Below, piece by piece: positions 44,516-56,047 of a DNA stretch of 64,000 nucleotides (within the stretch, counting starts at the first letter, position 1; each line of letters starts with the position of its first letter). The DNA lies in NCBI RefSeq assembly GCF_963855985.1, contig NC_087090.1, positions 18,102,501 to 18,166,500 of the forward strand. The letters are read 5' to 3'. A program made the translations under genes and the position numbers. The notes below the pieces were generated by a model. That model did not search any database. It was not told where the DNA came from and saw only the letters and a program-made list of their open reading frames with translations. This stretch comes from Ostrinia nubilalis (Eukaryota > Arthropoda > Insecta > Lepidoptera > Crambidae).

Positions 44516-46400
44516 CTGACACAAGAAATCATCATACAGTACATCTATACACCATCGTCATCATCCTTAATGATTTATGGGATTAGTTAGGGTTCTTTGA
44601 ACATTTTCACTTTAAACCCACACAGATTAGGCCATTCCACATAGCTTGTCATGTCATGCCACATGTCCTCCTCACACAGATATCAGGAGATCTCACGCAG
44701 AATGACAATGTCCGCCCAGCTTCATGACAATGTCCACTGGTGTATGATCAACAAGTACATCATATACATTATTATTATTATTAATTTCAAACCATTCCCA
44801 TAACCACAACATTATCAAAATATTAAGATGAATAACACAACTACTTATATCATCACTGACAACAAAACAATGCAAGTGAAACATATTGATGCTTAACATT
44901 GTGTTTGGGTGAACACCAAGTTGCTCCACACACAAATGCAACTTTATCAAAATAAACTTCTTGTTATTATCTTAGGTAACAGCACAGTTGCAAATACTTC
45001 AATGAAGTTACCATCTCCTCAAAGCATTCACAAGAAATACCCAAGTACTTCAAATAACTTTTTGCTTAAGGTTGCTAGCGGCAGTTGGGAAGTTCTAAAG
45101 TCTAGCAGTAGACTGTAGCTAATTAATTATTAAAATCTGTTCACACTCAAGTTAATTGTATGCAATTTCATGCCAATGACAAGAATAAGCACAGTTAAAC
45201 AACCAAGCCGCAGTGGCACTGCTAGTCTCAGCCCAACCCTTGCAATAAAACATTAATTCAACTCACCAAATATCACAGCTGATTCCTTTTGTATTGCATT
45301 TTCACTCACCAAATATCACAGCTGATGCCTTTTGTATTGCATTACCTTCTGCCCAACTCCAAATCACTTATTACCCTTGCTCAGTGTTAAGCTTCTTCAC
45401 TCTGGTATTGTGCTTGACTGATTTGCTCACCACAGGGCCAACCCGCAGAAAGTTAAGTCACCACATCTAAAACTCAAGTCAAATCTAAAAATATGCACAC
45501 TCAGCATGCTACAACCAGTAACCTTTTTATTAATCAGCTAATAAATAACCTCAAGATTAAAATCATTTTCACCATATGAGAATAACCAACAATAATGACT
45601 GGTACACAAGAATACCCTTTAAGTTAAATGTACCACATTCTATATCTTTTATGTAATATCATAATTGGATAAATTTTGGTCACCCACACTAATTTTCAAT
45701 TTTAGTGATACAACCCAAATCACTACTGGCAGCAGAAATTAATTGATAAGTTGGAAAAGTTCAATATTAACATTATCTTTACTCAAAATATAAAATCACG
45801 TAACATAATAATAATAATGTTTCCCAATAATTGAAGTATCAATCACTATAAGAGTACCAAAAATACACCACATGTTCAACGGCATAACTGGCTGCTTTAC
45901 TTAATTTCAATTTACAAATTAAGCTATTTAATAGATTTTATCTCATCTTATAGTGCTCAACATCAAGAAAGAAACATCATGATACTAAAACTGGTTTACA
46001 CAACACAGACCTTAGCTTCAATTTACTTGAATAAAACTAATTATTAATTCTTCTCCAAAATAATGCCAAGAGGTTACTCGGGCATGATCACCAAACTTAT
46101 TTAATTTATCTGACCAAATTCTATCTATTCTTTATAGATTTTAAATCTCAACAAGTTATTCTTTGCAGAATGTAAACATGAACAAATGAACACCGTTCAA
46201 TTTAATTTGATTTACTAAAATAGTTTATTAGGCATTGCAATTAAAGTGAGCACATACCATAGCTTTCACACACATTCCTGGCATTATCAGTAAAGACTGA
46301 CAATACCTATAACATTTGATGCATCATTCACTTCCATGCATTATTTTGCTCAAAAAGGAAATGTGTTAATATTGTTGCTGTTGGAATAATCGATAATAAT
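44516..46400. other. AT-rich interior of the LTR-bounded unit
   Basis: No ORF with a recognisable domain. It holds repeated CACATAGCTTGTCAT-type sequences (44,260-44,310 and 44,637-44,655), an ATT microsatellite near 44,768, and a 43-bp tandem duplication at 45,261-45,342 (ACTCACCAAATATCACAGCT start). The sequence resembles intron or flanking DNA carried along with the coding blocks. Confidence 0.5.
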
Positions 46401-46412
46401 AATAAATCGTAC

Positions 46413-46427
46413 CTGCTCTGGGGCCAT
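46413..46427 (-). other. Possible captured first coding exon (5 codons)
   Basis: On the minus strand, ATGGCCCCAGAGCAG is followed directly by GTACGA, i.e. five codons (MAPEQ) and a splice donor, with a 5' UTR-like stretch up to about 46,700. This could be the captured start of another gene on the opposite strand from the coding-like blocks. It is too short to be sure. Confidence 0.2.
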
Positions 46428-46707
46428 CGTTAGTCAAATTGTTCACCACTTACGTGACCACAAGACAAGTTACGGAGGGAGTATCTTCATAATTTGCGTC
46501 ATCATTTCTCGTACTTAAATACTTTTCTGCATCTCACACCTTTGTCAGCGTGGTTTCCATGACATTCTCTCTTCATCATATTCAATTAGAACCATAGAAT
46601 CGTGGGCGTTTTGTGATAACATTCGTGAAAAATAACACGAAACATTGGTCACCTGGAACACTTTGAAATCACGTTACTATCATAGGTTTCAGATCTCACT
46701 TCTGAAC

Positions 46708-46954
46708 TGTTAGAGGCCGGTAGATCTATTCTCATAAATAAAACACTGGATACTCATCTTTCACAGTATATTGCCTTATTTTAGATACAATTCATCACTT
46801 AGCACAAAAGCGCGCGGAGTCGTCTCCGCGCGTCCCTCTATTCTGACGTTTGATCCTAGTGTGACATTGACGTATTGTCAATGTCACTATGACAGCATCT
46901 CATTGGCCACAACGATACCGTTATTTTAACGTTTTAGATTTTTCATGATTAACA
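46708..46954. repeat. 247-bp LTR, right copy
   Basis: It starts TGTTAGAGGCCGG and ends GATTAACA. It is identical to the left copy except for the second base, and is followed by the GTAC duplication at 46,955-46,958. Confidence 0.88.
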
Positions 46955-46958
46955 GTAC

Positions 46959-48068
46959 CTATTTTGTAATCCGAAGTAGGTACTCATTACTCAATGGGTG
47001 GTACGGAACGTCATTCTAAATCCCATAAAATTTAAACTCAAGTTAGGTTCAATTTAAAATAACGACCACAATTCTCACTTAAAGAAATCCTTTCAAATCT
47101 GATCGTCAAGACAAAGTCCCTTTGGCCGTAAAAGCGACGTTTCCACAAAGCAAAAGCAATAATGTCTTTATTTCTTGAAGTGACCAACCTCTTGATTTCT
47201 CATCGCATGTATCAATACATAAAAAGAACGGCATTTTGAACCTTAATACGGCGTAGTAAAGACGACTGTGGATGGTCGAATCGAGTGATAAATCTCGTGC
47301 GACACTTCGTTATACAATTGTAGGGTGACAATGCTTTGGGCTGAACTAATTGCGGCAATAAATACTGCTGTATCTGAAAGGAGTTGGGTGTACGATCATA
47401 CTTGATAAAGTATCAAGACCGTACCTTTACATTTCATTTCACTTTACCCCAACTACAAATTTTAATGTGACTTTTTCACTTTTTTGTGAAGAGTGTAAGT
47501 ACTCTTTGTTGCAAAAAAGTGAGTGAATGAACTGAAATAAGTGATGAAAGTTTATATGCGAATATGAAAATGGCAGTATTTTGTCAAGTGTTTAATTGCT
47601 TGCAAAAAAGCTTTTGAATTTATGGTTGCCCGCAACGTTTTTGCAGCCGTCATTTCCGTCTCACAGTAGTAACCAGTGAAAGAACGTAAATCTTTTTACC
47701 CTCTTACAAACTAGCGAACTAACTAGTATTTAATATTTCATTTAATAGGGCAGTAAAGATCCCTTTGTCTTGCAACTTTGTAGTAATAACTTGCTTGTAA
47801 TATTGGTGCTTTATTGCCGCTCTTTGTCAGCCACGTTACGTACTGAAGCTTTAAGCTTTTGATTGAGAGCCAAGAGCTTTACGTCACAGCGTGTATAAAA
47901 TATCTTTCTCTCGTCTGAATGAAAGGGTACACTATTTTGGAATTATCAAACTTTAGTGAAGTGATTTTGAGTTACTTTAATAGCCATTAAAGCATCTGCA
48001 ATCGACAGAGTGGTTTTCGATCTGTGAACGAATGTATATGAGTAGGAAAATCATTTATGAAAAAGTAG
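46959..48068. other. Non-coding stretch, nothing recognised
   Basis: No ORF of note, tRNA or repeat that I can name. A small perfect inverted repeat-like TTTTTCACTTTTTTGTGAAG lies near 47,470. Confidence 0.35.
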
Positions 48069-48785
48069 TAGGGTCAGATGTTCAACAATGAAACAATGGT
48101 ACACAATAAAACATTGCAATATTTCTTAAATGCTGCGTTGCCATATCGTGCACTATATCGCGTAAGGATACTTTCGACAATACCCCGCCGCACCTCAGTT
48201 CGTGTCCGCGCCACGTGTGAGAAGACATGTCTTTGGAGCATTATTTATTTTTTTCACCAAAAGGCAAGTATTTTTGTCGTTCTTTAAAGATTTTTGATAA
48301 AAATATGGTTGATAAATTTATATTTTTCATGATTACCTAGCATTACACATATATCATAGACTAAGTGGAACTAAATTATATGTTAAAAGTGTTACAAATT
48401 AGTGATATTTTTTTGGGGTTATTAAAATAAACCCTATGTAGTCAACAATGAAACAGTTGCATGATGGACACAATGAAACAATGTTTCATTGTGTACCATC
48501 TTGTTTGATTGTTTATTACCATATACCAAACAAAATCTACTGTCCGTGCAAATAATCATTTTTAAGGCTATAACCCTTAAATGCATGATTTTTTATTTAG
48601 TTATGAAAAAAATATTTCAATTAGATTTTTAGTCACAGGGGGAAAAATAAAAAAAAAAATCTAAGTACGAAAAAAAAGTATATTTTTGAAAATTTACAGT
48701 ATGTAGCCAAATGTCTACACCATGCGTTATGCCATAAAATTTTTCGATATTAATAGTTCTATGGTTTGCTTATTTGGCTTTTCTT

Positions 48786-48983
48786 TTCAGCATGTTTGGC
48801 TCGCTATCTGAAAAGGAAATTGAGACAGCTCTTGCTGCTTTAAATGATGGTGCAGTCTCAGAAGATGATGAAAATTTAGATGATGATAACATCGATTATT
48901 ACCCAAACGTACGGGATTTATTGCACGAGTCCATAGATCATAATCTACCCTTGGAACATAACGAAGACCCTCCCATAGTATGA
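48786..48983 (+). pseudogene. piggyBac-type transposase, first exon remnant
   Basis: After a polypyrimidine tract and CAG (TTTTCTTTTCAG), a frame starts MFGSLSEKEIETALAALNDG and continues with an acidic stretch (SEDDENLDDDN), as at the N-terminus of piggyBac-like transposases. It ends in a stop at 48,983. The same sequence is present in reverse at about 49,390-49,580. No catalytic Asp region is present. Confidence 0.6.
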
Positions 48984-49102
48984 TGAGGAGCACATATTAG
49001 ATGGTGTTTCCTTAGCAGAACCTGTGGCGGGTACCTACTTCATCTGCGCAATCAAGTTCAGGTATTCCAGGAATTGCAGCTTGGAGGTTACGTAGCCGGG
49101 AG

Positions 49103-49300
49103 ATGATTTGGAAAAAAATAAATTCACCACCATGGGACGATGATCGCATTGCTTTTTTAGGGGATTCGGAACTGCCCACAGAAATATCTGACCTGGAGGA
49201 GCCATTTCAGTTCTTTGTCAAGTTCATAAACGATGACATTGTTTCGAAAATTGTAGACGAAACGAATTTATGCATTACTCAAAAAGGGTTTAGTTCATAA
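49103..49300 (+). pseudogene. piggyBac-type transposase, N-terminal domain remnant
   Basis: The frame includes a WKKINSPPWDDDRIAFLGDS block, then LEEPFQFFVKFINDDIVSKI and VDETNLCITQKG. The order W...LP.EI.DLE.PF.FF..F...IV.ETN is characteristic of the start of the DDE_Tnp_1_7 (piggyBac/PGBD) domain. It stops soon after, so only the entry to the domain remains; it is not functional. Confidence 0.78.
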
Positions 49301-49319
49301 TCGTGTCAGTTCTATTGAG

Positions 49320-49680
49320 ATTCGTCTCAATAGAACACGAAACACCATCTGATCTAATATTATGCTCCTCTTCATAGACTACTAGGGAGGATCTTCGTTG
49401 TGTTCCAAGGGTAGATTATGATCTATGGACTCCTCATCCAGATCATGCAATAAATCCCGTACGTTTGTTTAATAATCGATGTTATCATCATCTAAATTTT
49501 CATCATCTTCTGAGACTGCACCATCATTTAAAGCAGCAAGAGCTGCCTCAATTTCCTTTTCAATTAGCGAGCCAAACATGCTGAAAAGAAAAGCCAAATA
49601 AGCAAACCATAGAACAATTCCTATCGAACAATTTTATGGTATAAACGCATAGTGTAGACATTTGGCTACATACACAAAAA
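49320..49680 (-). repeat. Inverted copy of the transposase first exon
   Basis: Read on the minus strand this repeats 48,698-49,020 in order: GTAGCCAAATGTCTACAC, GGTTTGCTTATTTGGCTTTT, the CAG acceptor, the MFGSL start and the acidic stretch, up to the GAAGATCCTCCC block. Together with the first copy it forms an inverted repeat of about 320 bp with a ~300-bp spacer. Confidence 0.75.
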
Positions 49681-50159
49681 CCAAGTCGAAGGTACATTCG
49701 GGATAGATTACCAAAAAAATAAGTTATAATAATGAATTCTTACATTGTTTCTAACACGTATGTATTTTTTTCCAATCGTTTTAGCAATTAATTCTCACTG
49801 AATCCGAAATCCAAATACCACAAATTTTAACACTACCAATTTTTTCTCCTTCGCGATCGCTACGTCAAATATCGGTTAATTTTTTTTGCGGTTTTTTTAT
49901 TTTTATTTGGATGTTTTCTATGATATTAGCGTACATTCAGAAACGCTTGTAAAATGTGTTACTTGCTATAATTAAAAAAGTACTTCGTAGACATATGGCA
50001 ACACTATGCATTTAAGGGATAAATTACTAGGTTATCCTAAAATTTGATGTTTATTTTTCATTTAAGATGGCGCGAACTAAATCTCTAAAGAGGAAGAAAG
50101 GTGATCATTTAGGAGATAATATAAAAAAATATAATAGTAAATAGTAAGGAGTTATCTTA

Positions 50160-50320
50160 ACTAGTTATAGGTAATTTTTTATTTATTTTATTTATTTACA
50201 CTTTTGCACATACAACTGTACAGTGGCGGACTTTTAATGCCAGGTGGCATTATCTGCCAGTCAACCACAGGTCGAGTAGAGAGACTCAAGGCGGTGCAAT
50301 AAATATGACGTTTAATTAAT
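50160..50320 (-). repeat. LINE-like 3' fragment (CACTTTTGCACATACAACTG)
   Basis: TTATTTACACTTTTGCACAT followed by ACAACTGTACAGTGGCGGAC is shared with 57,348-57,400. On the minus strand this ends in TAAATAAATAAAA, as a LINE 3' terminus would. It lies inside the 48.1-50.9 kb element. Confidence 0.5.
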
Positions 50321-51018
50321 ATACTTACATAGCATTAGATAAAATAAATAACATAAGAATACATATATTAATATAATAGACATAGGTATAAAGGTATAGA
50401 CGTAGGTCAGAACGGACACAATGAAACATTTCCAATATGTTTGTTTTTATTGTTTTGCTAATTGATTACAAATTTATTAAAAAAAAACATAAATGACATC
50501 CGATACCTACCCAACTAAGTTAACTATGTAGCTTCAAAAAATTAGACTTGTATCTGTAAAAACAAAAGGCGTACGAGATATTGAATTGTTAGTGTTTCAT
50601 TGTTGACACACAATTAATTATTATGTTTCATTGTTGAATTTGAGGTGTTTCATTGTGTACACAACAGTGGACACAATGAAACATTTCCAATTTATGTGAA
50701 TTTATTTTTTTGCTGATTGATTAAACATCAATTAAAAAAAACATTAATGCCATCCTATACCCAATAAAATTGCCTACATACCTGTCAAAAATTAGACTTC
50801 TATCTATGAAAATAAGAGTTTTATGAGACTTTGAAATTTTAGTGTTTCATTGTTGAACACATGACCCTATAGACAGAGTTACTTTCGCTTTTATAATATT
50901 TAAATATTTAGTATAACAGGGATAAGTTTTTTAAAGTCATTTGTAATAAAGACGGTTTTATTGTGGCTACGGCTATAGCTCTGGCAGCCCAGAGAAGAAC
51001 TTCTAAGTGTATTATTAA

Positions 51019-52466
51019 CCCATATATGCCCAGAGGCACGAAAACGACCCAATGGTACATGTTCTCTTGCGATGCTAATTAAAAAAAAACTGTACGTTTG
51101 TTTTCTGTTTTAATGCCATAAATATAATCTTGAAAGAACATCCTAGTCAAATGTAACAGTTAATAAGTTCATTCGCCTCCAGTTTTTTTCGAATTTGACA
51201 TTGAACTTCAGAGATTTTTTTGTTATTGAAATTAGTGCACCCAGTCTCACAAAACTGTAAGTATTCTTTTATGTATTCTGTTTTGAACAATTATTGCGAT
51301 TGAAATAATGAAATGAATATATTTCCAAGGTAAATAAGTAAGAAGTGTTGTGAAAATATAAATATGTGCTTTGTTATTTGTTACAAAAGTTCTGTTGGTC
51401 GAAAACGACCGCATGGGCATATATGAGACCAGAATGTAGGTTTTTGTAGTATAAAGTATTTCAAATAAAAGTAGTGTTTATTATATAATTAGTTTATAAT
51501 TTCATCAAATTATAGGAAATAGTGCAAAAAACGATATTTGGTTAATTTAGGAAATTGTATAATTACACAGTTAGTACAATTTAGCCATGAAATGCTGCAA
51601 AACATTTGTTTGTTTTTGCATACTGCACAATTTCTACGAATCTGACCGGTGAGGATCAAATGCTAAGCACACATACTGCCTTTTAGTGGTATATTAGAGG
51701 GCATTTTGCGTGTTGAAGGTCCAGGCTGAGTTCGAGGAGATCCATTTGTTAGAAGCAAATTTCTAGCACTTTACCTTCGAATCTCTAAAGTGTTTACAAA
51801 TGCTCCAAGTGATCTCGCTATTATGGCAGAGTTATTGATGAGAAGGTAAAAAACGGTTTATGGTATTCTCACATGGTTGATTGATGTCACCGTCAATAAT
51901 AACTCTGGAGTTTCGAAGGTAAATTGCTAGAAATTTGCTTCCAAAATATGGATCTCCTTGAACTCAGCCTGGACCTTCAACACGCCCAGTGCCGTCTAAT
52001 ATACCACTAAGTGTCAAGAGGTATGATGCTGAGCATTTGATCCTCACCGGTGAGATTCGTAGAAATTAGGCAGTATGCAAAAACATTACTGTGAAGAAAT
52101 GCAGTAAGTGCGGTATAAATCTCCATGAAAAATGTTTTGCAGCCTAAATTATACTAACTGTATTATTTTTCAAGTTCCTAAATAAACCAATTAGGATTAT
52201 TATACACTATTTGCTATAATCTGTTCAAATTTGTGAACTAATTCTATGATGAATACGACTATTATTTGAAAATACATTATACCACGAACATCTATATTCT
52301 AGTCTTATATATGCCCAGGCGGTCGTTTTCGACCAACTGAAAAAAAAATAGTTCCATGTACTGAAATCCAAAAACTCATCGTGGTTCATGATTAGGGGCC
52401 TATATAGCGTAAATATACCAAATTACATAAAAATCTGGGACCTAAATAGTTCTGGGCATATATAGG
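51019..52466. mobile_element. piggyBac-type fold-back MITE, TTAA flanks
   Basis: The element starts CCCATATATGCCCAGA and ends TCTGGGCATATATAGG, flanked on both sides by TTAA (51,015-51,018 and 52,467-52,470), the canonical piggyBac target. Within it lies a larger inverted repeat from about 51,395 to 52,345: GGTCGAAAACGACCGC at the left and GCGGTCGTTTTCGACC-like at the right, with arms of about 450 bp. ATATATGCCCA is thus repeated four times. No transposase frame is seen, so it depends on another copy. Confidence 0.82.
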
Positions 52467-52470
52467 TTAA

Positions 52471-55400
52471 CTTAGTAAGTTCATAAAAGTCTGTCAGCTC
52501 TATTCCCCTATTGCATAAACATTTGCATCGCCACGGTATCTTTTAATTAATCTCTTATTTTCGTCAGTCAACTTGAAAAGTTAAGCGAGCACTAGGGAAT
52601 TATTAAACAAAGTTGATTGTTTGATAATTAAGTTATACGCCTAAACAACTTTAGTTGACTGGGTTGACTCTCGCCTGACGAGTTGCGTTTACTTTGCTAA
52701 AGGTCGCGGGTTCATCTTTAAATATCACAAGTTTCTACACGGCTTCAAACTTTAACAAAAGATCTTTTTCTTTTTTCTCTGTCCTTTATATCATAATTCA
52801 ATTTCAAATAGTTTATTCAGTACATAGGCCTTTTCCAGGGCACTTATACACGTCCCAAATATTGTTTGCCCTACCAGTACACGACCCAAATATAGCTTGC
52901 CCTTCGATAAAATCTTTCAGTTATGTACCCAATCTTCTGTTAAAGTTTATACTACACTCACTTCAGCTCTAGAATTCCTTGATAGAAAGATATAGGAATC
53001 GTAGTTTATTGAGTACAATTAGTTGCTGCCAAACCCTGCATAGTAAAACCAAAATGCAAACGTGGTCACCGTGTCATAGTTAGTGGGATGTCACGCGACA
53101 TCACGCTGTGACATATCGACGTGACATTTGACCCCTGCAAAAGCAGAGGGGCCTTTACGCAAATCATTTCCTATTCGACAATCGTTGTGGGGTAGTGTGT
53201 ATTTTAATGCCTAGATGCCTTTGAGCTTTGTATGAATGTACAAGGTATTGCATTGCTTCACACTTTATAGTACATACTTTTTAAGCTAATATAGGTGCCT
53301 GACATAGCTTAAAGTAGGTACGATCTGAAGGACGTCCAAATTAAAAGAGTCGACCACTAGACCACGCCTCGCTTTCTGTCAAGTCCTTTTTGACTTACTT
53401 TGAGGTGATAATTCCTATTAATTGTCTTTTTTAAAGTGAATACATTGTATTCTCTTGAAAGCTCATAAAACATTCGTCCAGAAGTAACCACTAATAAAGG
53501 CAGCTCTACTGGAGTGTTACGAGTATGTGCCAGTAAAACCAAGACGATAGGAGCTGGACGTGACACCTCGCCGGAGCCTAGCAGTCGTTACCTAAGAGTA
53601 TTTTATGACTACTAAACAAAAAAGTTATTTTAAAATAATGTACCTATTACCACTGAGATCTTAATTACTAAGGCTTTTATTATTTGTCATTACCTACTAA
53701 GTTTAATATTTGTTAAGGACAATGCCCCCTTAACACCCTTCTAACGCTCGACTTTCTTGAATTGGGATTTTCTATCATTTTCAGTCGCTGCTAAAATGAT
53801 AGTAAAGTACCTAATTAAAATTCTTCTCGTATGACTGTAGACCCCAGCTGAATAGAGGCAATGAAACTAGACGAAAGAAAATTACTTATGTAGCTAATAT
53901 TGGGTAACATGGAGGTTGCCAAACACAGTGATCGAACTGCAACATAAGCACTATAATATGAACATTTAATTTTAATTCTGGAGAAAGTTGCGGGAATTAA
54001 TTAGAGCGGTGTGTCATCAAAGAGTTTTTGCCTTTTGTGTGTTAATTGAGGGGGGGGGGGGGATGCCCCGGGGAAGGACGGTTAAAACGAGGGCCCGGCT
54101 TGGGTCCGGTTGTGTCTTGAGCGCGCTTTATTGACACTATTCTAATTTGGTAGGTACTTCAATAATTTAAGTGATAGGAATTTACTATGTAGGTTAGGCT
54201 CCACACAAGGTGCATTAGATTTTTATAATAGTACGTTCACAAATACACAATAACTACATAATATTACGAACTTTACCCACGACTTACTCTACGTTTAAAT
54301 GTAAAGTACCTAGTTCTTCGAAACTAACCTGTTCAACAATTCTGACGAATAATTTAGCTAGCAGAAAAATTATTATGGCTATGTATCAAATACAGACAAT
54401 AGCATACTTGATAGTTACTATTTCATGGCCGAACTATCCATTTCGGCACACATTTCCCTGATGAAGAAACAATCAGCCCGTATAAAGGCGTTATCGCGGG
54501 AAAGGGAAAGAGTGCATTCAATTTTCCAATTTAAAGAAGCGTGAAGCCACAATGGATGTAAGTTGAGTAGCCTTACTCCTTACTAGGCCAAATGAATTAC
54601 TACTTATTATACGCTTTTCCGTCCACTGAGAGCTTTTTTCAAGGGATGCAGAAGTCGATGTTTGAATTGAAATTGAATTTCATTGTAAAATGTATTGTTA
54701 AACGGCTAAAAAAAGTTTAATCTTTTATTACAACAAAGCAACAATGACAAATTACTACTCTTTACAGTGTATAATTCGAGTAAAGTGATTTTATAACATT
54801 AAAGAATTTAGATTTACAATATTTAAGGCCAATAAAATAAACAAACTTCATCCTATCAGAGATTACTGGAGGACTGACGATAAATAGAAACGAAGGAAAA
54901 TAAGAAACTTATTATCAGAGTAAATACAAATGGGCGACGGTAATCACTTACCATCAGGTGATCCGTCTGCTCGTTTGCCTCCTGTCACATACAAACCGCG
55001 CTCGGTGCGTTTCTATGAAGATGACAAAATAGTGACATTATATTGTATGTGTAAACAAACAATACCATCCATTAAAGGCTCCAGACATCAGTGTGGAGCA
55101 GAATCAGCGCAATAAAAAATAGCGCAATATTTTGTTGCAATTTCTTACAAAACTTGCGCGCAAAAAGCAAATCTAGTATGTAAATCATCAAACTTCTAAT
55201 GCTCGTAACTCAGTTCAGACTGAGTTTAGAGGTATACATGTAATAGTAAGTTTGGTTTATTACACTATTTTGTAATCAAAAAACAAAGTTTGGTCGATGG
55301 CCGCGCGAAAAAAAAAAGACGCCACCTTCCATACAAAATCTGGCATTGCCATTTGGTAAAATGACTCTACTGAACACCCCGCTATTGTGGTAGAGCGCAT

Positions 55401-56040
55401 GCAGTTTGCACCCGACGCGATCGAGAACCAATTGGTATTGAAGACGTCTTTGTTGGGCCATCAATTGGAGCTGTTGAGGGAATTGGACAGCTTTTAAATT
55501 TTAAATGGATTTAAAACACTTCAAGGATAGGTAAATGCAATAATAAATAAATTACGACTATAAATTACGTCGCGTTGTATGAAATTCAAACAAGCTTTTT
55601 CTAAGTAGGTAAATAAGTAACATGCTCCTGTTTTATTCAAATTAGGTAGGTAGGTTAGGTAAGTATATTTGGGAGAAATAAAGGACTTTGTATTAAGACT
55701 TTCATTCCTTTATTACAAAAAGTTTGACTCTGGATGAACTCTAGTTTAAAATAACATTTAGTATGAAAATGACATTTTAAATCAGTTTCGTCTTAAATTT
55801 AACTTTTTTGTAATGGGGTCAGTGTTCTACGAATTAGAGCACTAAATTTTCCGATAAAATTCACGATTTTCCTCGAATTGTTTAGCAAATACACTCAACA
55901 TTTTAATTTACTTTGATCCAACGGAAACGGAGTTGAGGAGAGAAAAAAGAAGTGTTAAAAAACGTTATTCCGAGAAAAAGGCTAATGGACAGTTAGGCAT
56001 CTGTTTCCTCTTCCGGTTTTGCCTACCTGTACTAGGTACT
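52471..56040. other. Non-coding stretch with small repeat pieces
   Basis: No gene is recognised. At 53,345-53,372 (minus) GCGTGGTCTAGTGGTCGA matches a tRNA-type A-box as found at SINE heads, without a B-box. A 13-base G run is at 54,050-54,062. The repeat piece at 54,929-54,990 is listed separately. Small frames at 53,357-53,566 and 55,276-55,464 are not convincing. Confidence 0.4.
54929..54990 (+). repeat. Dispersed-repeat fragment (GGTAATCACTTACCATCAGG)
   Basis: ATGGGCGACGGTAATCACTT, ACCATCAGGTGATCCG and TCTGCTCGTTTGCCTCCT in succession form a very common lepidopteran repeat, usually read in reverse as a retroelement 3' end. The 61-codon ORF starting here is therefore not a gene. Confidence 0.6.
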
Positions 56041-56047
56041 TTACACA

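Larger units (their letters stand above)
43298..46954. mobile_element. LTR-bounded non-autonomous unit with gene-like cargo
   Basis: Two direct 247-bp repeats (43,298-43,544 and 46,708-46,954) differ at one base, the second (TA against TG). They have TGTTA...TAACA ends, and the tetranucleotide GTAC flanks the whole unit (43,294-43,297 and 46,955-46,958) but not the inner borders (GTTC and GAAC). This is the structure of an LTR retrotransposon insertion. The 3.16-kb interior has no gag, protease, RT or integrase. It holds GC-rich coding-like blocks, an 11-unit 33-bp minisatellite and AT-rich intron-like DNA. No primer binding site or polypurine tract is evident next to the LTRs, which is a point against a standard LTR element. 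Confidence 0.8.
48071..50867. mobile_element. TIR element with piggyBac-type remnants
   Basis: The ends GGGTCA...TGTTCAACAATGAAACA are inverted repeats of about 25 bp with TA on both sides (48,069-48,070 and 50,868-50,869). Inside are a piggyBac-type transposase N-terminal fragment, an inverted copy of its first exon, about ten copies of a TGTTTCATTGT motif in both orientations, a tandem duplication of the right end, and a short LINE-like fragment. TA is not the TTAA site expected for piggyBac, so the outer element and the transposase may have different origins. Confidence 0.65.

Noticed and set aside
43294..46958. Two independent insertions of a 247-bp MITE rather than one LTR-type unit
   Set aside because: Inner flanks (GTTC, GAAC) do not pair with the outer GTAC, whereas the outer flanks match each other exactly. 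Kept as a less likely alternative.
54050..54062. 13-base G run as a possible regulatory quadruplex
   Set aside because: A plain homopolymer with no G-tract spacing; more likely slippage.
54930..55115. 61-codon plus ORF
   Set aside because: Its first third is a common dispersed repeat (GGTAATCACTTACCATCAGG).
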